Below, one piece after another: positions 1 through 5,932 of a stretch of DNA of 9,362 nt. The notes under the pieces are model-generated. The model saw only the letters and a program-made list of their open reading frames with translations, ran no database searches and was not told where the DNA came from. The translations under genes and the position numbers were made by a program. The DNA lies in assembly GCA_018268875.1 (NCBI GenBank), contig JAFDVT010000567.1, positions 1 through 9,362 of the forward strand. The letters run 5' to 3'. The DNA comes from Acidobacteriota bacterium (lineage in GTDB: Bacteria > Acidobacteriota > Terriglobia > Bryobacterales > Bryobacteraceae). Numbering within the stretch: position 1 is the first letter of the stretch; each line of letters begins with the position of its first letter.

Positions 1-2
1 CG

Positions 3-1136
3 TTTCTGTGGCGCGCGGCGGTGCAGTTTACGCATCGCGTCGTGACGCGGGAACGGCGCTGGTACGCGGTGTTCGCGTACCCGGTGGCGTGGGCCGCGCT
101 CGATACGCTGATCACGTTGCTGTCGCCACACAGCAGCTTTGGAAGCCTTGCGTACAGCCAGGGCGACTTCCTGCCGGTGCTACAGGTCGCGTCCTTCGCG
201 GGGACGCCCGGCGTCGTGTTCCTGTTGTGCCTTCCCGCCAGCGTGGTTGCGATCGCGCTGGAGTACCGGCCTCGCCTGCGGATGCTCGCACCGGCGCTTG
301 CCGTTGTGGTGTTGGCGCTGGTTTACGGCGCGGTGATTCCTACTGTGGGCGACGCGCGGGAACTGTCGGTGAACATTCCGCGAGTTCGCGTCGGCTTGCT
401 GGCGATCGATGATCTCATCAGCGGCCGTGGGCCTCAGGCGGAAGCCGATCGCGTCTGGATGCGGTACCAGGACGGCATCAAAGACCTGGCCCGGCGCGGC
501 GCGGAGATCATTCTTCTGCCGGAAAAGATCGAAGACTTCAAGACTCCCGAACGCAGCCGCGAAAAAATGACGATGCTGGCTGAGGCCGCCCGCGCCAACA
601 ACGTCTACATCGGCGCGGGCACGTCGGTTCCGGTGGATGGGCGGATGTACAACCGGCTTTGGTTGGTGGGTCCTGAGACCGTAGTGCAATACGACAAGAT
701 GCACCTTGTGCCGGGTCTCGAATCGTACCTGACGCCGGGCGACAAGCCTGTCGTAGCGCGCGTGGGACGCGTCCGTTACGGGTTGGGCGTATGCAAGGAC
801 TATCACTTCCCGTCGTTCGGCCGCATGTACGGTCGCGAAGGCGTCGACGTTGTTCTGGACCCGGCGTGGGACTTTCAAGAAGACGCGTGGATGGCTGCGC
901 GGCTTTCCGCCATACGCGGTATCGAAAGCGGCTTTGCGATGTTTCGTGCCTCGCGCGAAGGTCTGCTGACGGTGACCGATCGCTTTGGACGAATCGCCGC
1001 GGAAGCGCTCAGCAGCGGTTCGCTAATCGTTGACTTCGCGGTGTCGCCAGGCAGTGCGACATTCTATTCGCGCTTTGGCGATGTGTTCGGATGGCTGATG
1101 GTTGCCTGCGCGGTCGCGCTGCGGCTGTTCGCTTGA
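3..1136 (+). CDS. lnt: Apolipoprotein N-acyltransferase-like protein (nitrilase domain), 5' end missing
   Basis: This is the C-terminal part of an Lnt-like membrane protein; the frame is open from base 3, so the true start lies outside the window. Lnt transfers an acyl chain from phospholipid to the N-terminal cysteine of lipoproteins at the periplasmic face of the inner membrane. Counting from the GTG at 21, residues 15-105 hold hydrophobic segments, including PVAWAALDTL near 21-30, which resembles the last helices of the Lnt membrane domain. A nitrilase domain follows at about 120-345, with the Glu-Lys-Cys triad at E168 (LLPEK), K226 (YDKMHLVPG) and C258 (GVCKD). A last hydrophobic helix (358-370) closes the protein, as in Lnt. 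The residues after the catalytic cysteine are Lys-Asp instead of the Tyr-Glu of E. coli Lnt, so this belongs to a divergent subgroup and the exact acyl acceptor is uncertain. The GTG at 21 is not taken as the start because the coding frame continues upstream. Confidence 0.8.
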   Translation, partial: FLWRAAVQFTHRVVTRERRWYAVFAYPVAWAALDTLITLLSPHSSFGSLAYSQGDFLPVLQVASFAGTPGVVFLLCLPASVVAIALEYRPRLRMLAPALAVVVLALVYGAVIPTVGDARELSVNIPRVRVGLLAIDDLISGRGPQAEADRVWMRYQDGIKDLARRGAEIILLPEKIEDFKTPERSREKMTMLAEAARANNVYIGAGTSVPVDGRMYNRLWLVGPETVVQYDKMHLVPGLESYLTPGDKPVVARVGRVRYGLGVCKDYHFPSFGRMYGREGVDVVLDPAWDFQEDAWMAARLSAIRGIESGFAMFRASREGLLTVTDRFGRIAAEALSSGSLIVDFAVSPGSATFYSRFGDVFGWLMVACAVALRLFA

Positions 1137-3728
1137 CTATTTGTTGCCGGCAACGCTCTGGCGATACTTTTCGTACGCCGCGAACGCCGCTGTGGCTTCG
1201 CCCGATTCGTTCGAATCCAGTCCTTTGGCTGCTTGCAGGACATCCGCCCAAAGGCGCGCGCGAAGGGCGTGCGCGAGCGGTTCAGCAAAGCCGGCTAGCA
1301 GAAGGCGGGCGCGAAGTTCCAACGCGGCCGGGGACAGCGGCGCGTTGCCCTCTGTGCGGTCACGCGCAACCACCGTGCGGCCGATTGTCAACGCGTCGTC
1401 AAAATTGCCGTAATGCAGGTTCAGCGTGACGTACAGGCGCGCGGCCTGCAAAAGCATCGCGTAGGCGTCGCGGTTGTAAGGACTGCCGGCGGTCGACGTA
1501 AGAATGGCATCGATCGCGGACTTTGCGACGGGGATCGCGGCCTTGGGGTCCGTGAAGTACAGTTCGTCGGCGATCACGGTTTCCGTTGTGCCACGCAAAT
1601 AGCGCGCGCGGACGTCGTCGGGGTCGCGGGCGATGAGACGATCGATGAGTCCGATGCTCCAACGAAGCAGGCCGATATGGCGCCGGCGTTCGGCGGCGGT
1701 GAGATCCTCAAACGCAAAGCAGGCCTGCATGGAAGCGAAGTTGGCGGCGGTACGTATCGCCGAAGGGTCGTCGGGTGCGGCCTGGACGACGCGCCGCGCC
1801 ACAGGTTCGTAGGTGTCGAGGCTGGCGAAGCATTCGGCGCGTCTCTTTTGCAGGAACAGCCAGCGGCCCCGCTGAATCGCCAGACGGAGAGTGGCGATGT
1901 CACGCTGCAGCGGCGCGGGTAGGCGATAGACTTCGCGATCGGCGCGGTCCAGCACCTTGGCACCCTCGGCATCGCGCCGGAAGAGGAGGCTGTTTTCCGA
2001 AAGCATGATCAAGGTGTCGTACCACGCCATGCATGCTGTTTTTTTAGCATCGGGGGGCACGTCGCGTACACAGGCGGATTCAAGCAGCGCCGCGGCCCGT
2101 TCCAGGCGAGGCGAAACGTCGCGTCCCTGTCCTTTTTGTTGGAGCAGCGTGGAGTGCATGGCGATCAAGCGTCCTTCCACGACGGCGGCTTGCGAACGTT
2201 CGTTTTCGGGCATTCCCTCGAACTGGTACAGCCCGGACTGGAAGCTTGCCTGGGATTCCGGCATGCGGCCGAGGCTTGCGCCAAGCGTGCCTTGGACGGT
2301 GCCGAGGCGCAAGTACGCATCGGCAAGTTCGCGGCGCAATGCCCAATGCGAACCGGCGTTGCGCGATAGCGTTTCGAGTTGCGCGGCGGCCGTTGAGGCC
2401 AGCATCGAACGTACTTTGGTGGACCCAGGCAGCGTCGCGATGTTGTCATGCACGTCGAACAGAATCGTCGTGGCCAGCTTGCGCACAGTGTTGAAACGTT
2501 CGTTGGCGATGTTGGCCTGATACGCAAACGCGGCGGCGCCGCCGATAAGGCTCAAGATCGCGAGCGACGCCATGCTGACCGGAAGCCAATTCCGCCGAAG
2601 GTATCTTGCGGCTTTGTACCAGGGCTCGTTGCCGCGGGCTGCCACGGGACGGATGGCGAGATAGTTTTCGAGGTCTCCGACAACCGCCGCGACCGACATG
2701 TAGCGATGCTGGGGATCCTTCGAAACGGCCTTGAGGACGATGGCGTCCAAGTCGCCTTCCAGGCGCCGCAGCGGATACGGCAACTCGACGTTCGGTTCCA
2801 GATGGGCCGTGCTGGGCAGGGGAACGGTGGTGTCGCACACGCTGCGCGTCAACGCTTCGGCGGACGATGTGTCGGCCCTCTGTCCTTTGACGCCGGTGAG
2901 CAATTCGTACAGGATGAGGCCCAGCGCGTAGACGTCGGTGCGCGTGCTTACCTGCTGGTTGCGAAGCTGTTCAGGGCTCGCGTAATCGGGCGTTAGAAGG
3001 CGTTCGTTCTCCTGCCCCGAGACGAGCCCGGCGATGGTGGCGATGCCGAAATCGAGAAGCTTTGGCGAGCCGTCGGCAGTCACCAGGATGTTGCCGGGCT
3101 TGAGATCGCGATGGATGATCAGTCGTTCGTGCGCGTACGCGACGGCCTGGCAAATGCGGAGGAACAGATCGAGGCGCTGGCGGAGCGATTTGCCCTGGCA
3201 GTACTGCATGAGGTGCTCGCCTTCGATGAGTTCCATCACAAAATAAGGCGCGCCGTCGATCGTGCCGCCGTCGAGCATGCGGCAAATTCCGGGATGTTCC
3301 AAAGTCGCGAGAATTTGACGTTCCTCGCGGAAACGCTCGATCGCGGCCGGCGAACGCAGCCATTCCGGCGCGATCTTGATAGCGACTTTTTTACGGTATT
3401 CGCTATCGTCGCGTTCGGCTTCGTAGACCACGCCCATGCCGCCGCGGCCCAGTTCGCCAACGATGCGGTAGGACCCGATGCGGCGCCCGATCCACTCATC
3501 GGGCGGTTGTGAGGCGGCGGACGCGGTGGCCAACAATGCCGTGCCGACAATATCGTCGAACTTCTGCACGCCGGCCTCTTCTTCCTGCAAAAGCTGGGTG
3601 AGGCGCTGGTGGAGTTCGGGGTCACCGGACGTGCGTTCCGCAACAAATTGATCGCGCTCCGGGCCGGCGGGCAGGTCCATCGCCTGATGAAAGAGGTCTT
3701 CGAGAATGTGCCAGCGTTCCGGACTCAT
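1137..3728 (-). CDS. Membrane-anchored Ser/Thr protein kinase with C-terminal extracytoplasmic helical region
   Basis: This 863-residue eukaryotic-type (Hanks) kinase has a cytoplasmic N-terminal half and a large sensor-like half outside the membrane. Residues 1-80 form the leader often seen on acidobacterial kinases. The kinase domain is at about 85-358: glycine loop GRGGMGVVY (94-102), VAIK lysine K118, helix C Glu near 135-136, HRDLKPGN (206-213), DFG (226-228), and a short activation loop ending in YASPEQ (249-254) with possible phospho-acceptor T246. All catalytic residues are present, so it should be active. One transmembrane helix lies at about 380-402. The remaining 460 residues are Ala/Leu-rich and helical, suggestive of TPR-like repeats, and contain four cysteines (553, 566, 633, 670). 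The ATG is preceded by CAGGT at a good distance. It lies 39 bases after the sigma factor gene, its probable substrate. Its stop codon directly abuts that of the convergent lnt-like gene. Confidence 0.93.
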   Translation of the reverse strand: MSPERWHILEDLFHQAMDLPAGPERDQFVAERTSGDPELHQRLTQLLQEEEAGVQKFDDIVGTALLATASAASQPPDEWIGRRIGSYRIVGELGRGGMGVVYEAERDDSEYRKKVAIKIAPEWLRSPAAIERFREERQILATLEHPGICRMLDGGTIDGAPYFVMELIEGEHLMQYCQGKSLRQRLDLFLRICQAVAYAHERLIIHRDLKPGNILVTADGSPKLLDFGIATIAGLVSGQENERLLTPDYASPEQLRNQQVSTRTDVYALGLILYELLTGVKGQRADTSSAEALTRSVCDTTVPLPSTAHLEPNVELPYPLRRLEGDLDAIVLKAVSKDPQHRYMSVAAVVGDLENYLAIRPVAARGNEPWYKAARYLRRNWLPVSMASLAILSLIGGAAAFAYQANIANERFNTVRKLATTILFDVHDNIATLPGSTKVRSMLASTAAAQLETLSRNAGSHWALRRELADAYLRLGTVQGTLGASLGRMPESQASFQSGLYQFEGMPENERSQAAVVEGRLIAMHSTLLQQKGQGRDVSPRLERAAALLESACVRDVPPDAKKTACMAWYDTLIMLSENSLLFRRDAEGAKVLDRADREVYRLPAPLQRDIATLRLAIQRGRWLFLQKRRAECFASLDTYEPVARRVVQAAPDDPSAIRTAANFASMQACFAFEDLTAAERRRHIGLLRWSIGLIDRLIARDPDDVRARYLRGTTETVIADELYFTDPKAAIPVAKSAIDAILTSTAGSPYNRDAYAMLLQAARLYVTLNLHYGNFDDALTIGRTVVARDRTEGNAPLSPAALELRARLLLAGFAEPLAHALRARLWADVLQAAKGLDSNESGEATAAFAAYEKYRQSVAGNK

Positions 3729-3767
3729 GCCGCTACCTGTACAAGCGGATTCGCAAGGCGCCGCGCG

Positions 3768-4364
3768 CTAATCCGAGTGCACCATTTCGCCCACGGTGTC
3801 GGCCAGCCACGCTTCGGCGAGGCGCTGTTCGCGGCTCACGGTCGAAGTGGAAATGCCAAGGTATTCGGCGATCTCGTTCAGATCCAGACCGCCGAAGTAG
3901 CGCAGTTCGATGATCTGCGCTTTGCGGGCGCTGTATTCGGAGAGGCGGGTCAACGCCTGGTCGAGCATCAGGAATTCGTCGGAACGTTCCGGCGACGCGT
4001 AGGCGAGCGTTTCCTGCAGCTTTACCTTGGTAGCGCCTCCGCCGCGCTTGGCCGCTTTGGTATTGCGGGCGTGATCGACCAGCACCTGCCGCATCAGCCG
4101 CGCGGCAAGGGCTAAGAACTGTTTTCGTCCATCAAAGTTGCCGGGTTGCATGCGGGCGAGCCGCATGTACGCTTCGTGAATCAGGGCCGTCGGCTGCAGG
4201 GTGTGGGACGCACGTTCGCTGCGCAAATACGCGGAGGCAATCCGGCGAAGTTCCGAATAAACAAGCTCCGTCGCCTGTTCCAGCGCATCCTGGTTCCCTG
4301 ACGACCACTTTCCTAGAAGCTGAGTGACTTCCTGAAGCTGATGATCGTCGCCGAACGCTGACAT
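3768..4364 (-). CDS. ECF-like RNA polymerase sigma factor (Sigma-70_ECF, PF07638 type), kinase partner
   Basis: This 198-residue protein is a group IV sigma factor that would direct RNA polymerase to a specific promoter set. Region 2 spans about residues 15-100. It has the LIHEAYMRLA core (61-70) and a QVLVDHARNTKAAKRGGG stretch (93-110) typical of the PF07638 group. A linker follows, then region 4 at about 135-192 with the helix-turn-helix LDLNEIAEYLGISTSTVSRE (160-179). The acidic region 2.2 segment of ordinary ECF sigmas (DAED-like) is replaced by Q57-P58-T59-A60, as in sigma factors that work with Ser/Thr kinases. No anti-sigma gene is next to it; the kinase lies 39 bases downstream instead. 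The ATG starts 11 bases after the cupin stop and no Shine-Dalgarno is visible, so translation may be coupled to the cupin gene. No other plausible start exists before residue 67. Confidence 0.93.
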   Translation of the reverse strand: MSAFGDDHQLQEVTQLLGKWSSGNQDALEQATELVYSELRRIASAYLRSERASHTLQPTALIHEAYMRLARMQPGNFDGRKQFLALAARLMRQVLVDHARNTKAAKRGGGATKVKLQETLAYASPERSDEFLMLDQALTRLSEYSARKAQIIELRYFGGLDLNEIAEYLGISTSTVSREQRLAEAWLADTVGEMVHSD

Positions 4365-4375
4365 GATCGACTATT

Positions 4376-4717
4376 TTAGCCGAGGAAATCCTGCCGTAGC
4401 GGGGTGAAGCTGTCGATCAATCGCGCGGTCGGCGAAAGCAGGTGAATCGAATGCGGCTGATTGGAAGGAACCGCAAACATATCGCCCGCGGACAGGCGTT
4501 TCGGTTCGTCGCCTTCGGCCAGGAAGATGAGTTCGCCCTCGGCGATGTAGGTCACCTGTTCGTGAGGATGCGAATGATACGGATCGGGCTCGGGCCACGG
4601 ACCGTTGCGAAAGTCGATGATCACGGTCATGAGGTTCGGCGTGTGCAGGATGCGGCGCTCGCAGCGGTCGCGAAAAACCTCGCCGGGGATCGCACTGTAG
4701 TGAAGAGTTTGACTCAT
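4376..4717 (-). CDS. Small single-domain cupin protein
   Basis: This 113-residue protein is one compact cupin (Cupin_2-like) beta-barrel. Motif 1 is seen as HSHPHEQVTYIAEGE, giving candidate metal ligands H48, H50, H52 and E53. Motif 2 is SAGDMFAVPSNQPH, giving H89. The metal-binding set therefore looks complete, and the protein could be a metal-dependent enzyme or a small-molecule sensor; the substrate cannot be told from sequence. There is no signal peptide, so it is probably cytoplasmic. It lies 9 bases after the DtxR-like gene, and the DtxR stop codon is part of a TGAAG that could serve as a weak ribosome-binding site 7 bases before this ATG. The sigma factor gene starts 11 bases downstream. 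This spacing suggests translational coupling within one operon. Cupins are so diverse that only the fold is confidently named. Confidence 0.85.
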   Translation of the reverse strand: MSQTLHYSAIPGEVFRDRCERRILHTPNLMTVIIDFRNGPWPEPDPYHSHPHEQVTYIAEGELIFLAEGDEPKRLSAGDMFAVPSNQPHSIHLLSPTARLIDSFTPLRQDFLG

Positions 4718-4726
4718 AGATCGGCT

Positions 4727-5380
4727 TCAGTCTACCCAAACCTTTTGCGCGGCGGACAAACCCAGGTGAACGGGAGGTCCGTCCACCTGCAACGTCAACG
4801 TGTCGTCATAATTGCGCGAAACCACTGTAAAACCAGCCCCGGGACGAAGTCCAAGGCTATCCAGGTACTCAAGCAACTGGCGGTCGCGCTCGTACACGGT
4901 TTTGACTCTTGCGGTCGAACCCGGCTGCAGTTCGTCGAGCGGCTTCCAACCTCGTTCACGGCGCCGGGCGGGGCTTTCCACGCCCTCTCCATTGCCATGT
5001 GGACAGAATGCTTCGGTACCCAGCTTGGCGAGCAGCAAACGTTCGAACTCTTCGGATACGGCGTGTTCCAACTGCTCGGCTTCATCGTGCACGCGGTACC
5101 ACGCCATGCCGAACACTTCGGTCAACATGCGTTCGATCAAGTGGTGGCGGCGAAGCAGACGGTCGGCGATGGCGCGGCCCGTTGGCGTGAGCTGAATCTG
5201 CCCGTCTTTTGTTGCAACCGTGATGCATTCGTCGCGCTTGAGACGTCGCAGGGCCATGGTCACGGCGGGCGCGGAAACATTGAGCCAGCGCGCAAGCGTG
5301 GCGGCGATAACAAACTCCCCTTCGGCCTCGGCTTCGGCGATGGCTTTCAGGTAATTTTCCTTGGAAATCGTGATCTTCAA
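4727..5380 (-). CDS. DtxR/MntR-family metal-dependent transcriptional regulator
   Basis: This 217-residue regulator starts at a TTG; the start is chosen because the family signature (ISKENYLKAI) begins at once and an AGGAG lies 10 bases upstream. DtxR-family proteins bind Fe(II) or Mn(II) and then repress or control metal uptake and homeostasis genes. A winged helix-turn-helix is at about 5-68 (TLARWLNVSAPAVTMALRRL, 28-47). The dimerisation and metal-binding helices follow at about 75-125, with H79/H80, E83, H98, E102, E105 and H106 matching ligand positions of the family. Then comes the common FCPHGN motif (125-130) and a C-terminal SH3/FeoA-like domain (about 150-217). Position 102 is Glu as in MntR, not Cys as in DtxR, which may favour manganese. 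The N-terminal ligand position appears to be N9, instead of the Asp of MntR or Met of DtxR. It is divergent from the DUF1801 gene and heads the cupin-sigma-kinase run. Confidence 0.92.
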   Translation of the reverse strand: MKITISKENYLKAIAEAEAEGEFVIAATLARWLNVSAPAVTMALRRLKRDECITVATKDGQIQLTPTGRAIADRLLRRHHLIERMLTEVFGMAWYRVHDEAEQLEHAVSEEFERLLLAKLGTEAFCPHGNGEGVESPARRRERGWKPLDELQPGSTARVKTVYERDRQLLEYLDSLGLRPGAGFTVVSRNYDDTLTLQVDGPPVHLGLSAAQKVWVD

Positions 5381-5458
5381 CGGGCAGCCACTCCTAGCGT
5401 CCCGCAACGTCCGGTGGCGGGTCAACTCGCGGTTTGCGTGCGCTATGATGAGGCCTTC
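5381..5458. promoter_or_regulatory. Divergent intergenic region between DtxR-like and DUF1801 genes
   Basis: These 78 bases must hold the start signals of both divergent genes. On the minus strand TTGACC (5425-5420) resembles a -35 box but no good -10 follows. The segment 5417-5430 is an imperfect inverted repeat, GCGGGT-CA-ACTCGC with one mismatch, a weak operator candidate. A GAGG at 5450-5453 is the probable ribosome-binding site of the DUF1801 gene. No sequence like the known DtxR or MntR boxes was recognised. The promoter parts are guesses; only the location of the region is firm. Confidence 0.35.
5391..5395 (-). promoter_or_regulatory. Shine-Dalgarno AGGAG that sets the TTG start of the DtxR-like gene
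   Basis: On the minus strand AGGAG stands 10 bases before the TTG at 5380-5378. No ATG or GTG is suitably placed, and the open frame extends far upstream only through the DUF1801 gene on the other strand. The site therefore decides for the TTG start. Confidence 0.65.
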
Positions 5459-5932
5459 ATGTATTCCAAGGCTTTGACCGTCACGCAGTATCTCGACGAA
5501 CTGCCCGCCGACCGCCGCGCGGCGATCAAAACCCTGCGAACACTGCTCAAAAAGCATCTTCCCAAGGGCCTTCAGGAAACCATGTGCACCGGGATGATTT
5601 CCTACGTCGTGCCGTTGAAAACGTACGAGCGAGGCTACCTGAACGATCCCAGCAATCCTCTGCCTTACGCGTACCTCGCGTCGCAAAAGAATCACATGGC
5701 GCTGTATCTTTTGACCGCCTACATCGGCGCGGGTTCCGAAGCCTGGATTCGCGATGCGTTCGCCAAAGCGGGCAAGAAACTGGACATCGGAAAGAGTTGC
5801 ATCCGGTTTAAGTCGCTTGACGATTTGCCACTCGATGTCATCGCGGAAGCGGCCGGACGTGTGCCGATTCCCGACTACATCATGGCTTATGAGGATGCGC
5901 GCAAAGCGTCAAAAGCTCGCGGGAAGAAGTAG
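5459..5932 (+). CDS. DUF1801 (YdhG-like) domain protein
   Basis: This 157-residue protein belongs to the DUF1801/YdhG_co family (alpha-beta fold, function unknown). The family pattern is visible: an N-terminal helix pair with YLDELPADRRAAIKTLRTLL (11-30), then ETMCTGMISYVVPL (40-53), LASQKNHMALYLL (73-85), GKSCIRFKSLDDLPLDVI (111-128) and a basic C-terminal tail ending KASKARGKK. The ATG at 5459 is taken as start because it begins the conserved domain and has GAGG five bases upstream. Reading open further upstream in the same frame only crosses the minus-strand regulator and cupin genes. It stands alone on the plus strand, divergent from the DtxR-like gene. Its last 24 bases overlap the end of the convergent PrmA-like gene. 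No catalytic role can be assigned. Confidence 0.88.
   Translation: MYSKALTVTQYLDELPADRRAAIKTLRTLLKKHLPKGLQETMCTGMISYVVPLKTYERGYLNDPSNPLPYAYLASQKNHMALYLLTAYIGAGSEAWIRDAFAKAGKKLDIGKSCIRFKSLDDLPLDVIAEAAGRVPIPDYIMAYEDARKASKARGKK

Noticed and set aside
180..878. 232-codon minus-strand open frame
   Set aside because: It is antisense to the lnt-like gene and its translation is rich in Arg, His and Gln, as expected of a shadow frame in G+C-rich DNA.
1143..1154. Perfect 12-base palindrome GTTGCCGGCAAC at the end of the kinase gene, as a possible bidirectional terminator
   Set aside because: It has no natural loop, leaves only a four-base-pair stem if one forms, and is not followed by a T-run on either strand. 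It is also coding sequence.
1413..1922. Plus-strand open frames inside the kinase gene
   Set aside because: The minus-strand kinase frame is continuous over the whole stretch; these frames show no recognisable domain or ribosome-binding site.
2039..2045. Run of seven A (minus strand) in the kinase gene as a frameshift site
   Set aside because: The run is in frame as GCT AAA AAA ACA, which is not the slippery arrangement, and the kinase frame continues intact on both sides.
5444..5449. TATGAT as a -10 box for the DUF1801 gene
   Set aside because: Transcription would begin about three bases before the ATG and exclude the GAGG ribosome-binding site; no convincing -35 lies at the right distance.
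4442..5458. Long upstream extension of the DUF1801 reading frame on the plus strand
   Set aside because: It runs antisense through the cupin and DtxR-like genes. The conserved DUF1801 domain begins at the ATG at 5459, which has its own GAGG.
5381..5695. Upstream extension of the DtxR-like frame beyond the TTG at 5380
   Set aside because: The extension crosses the intergenic region and the DUF1801 gene antisense and has no family similarity; AGGAG before the TTG fixes the start.
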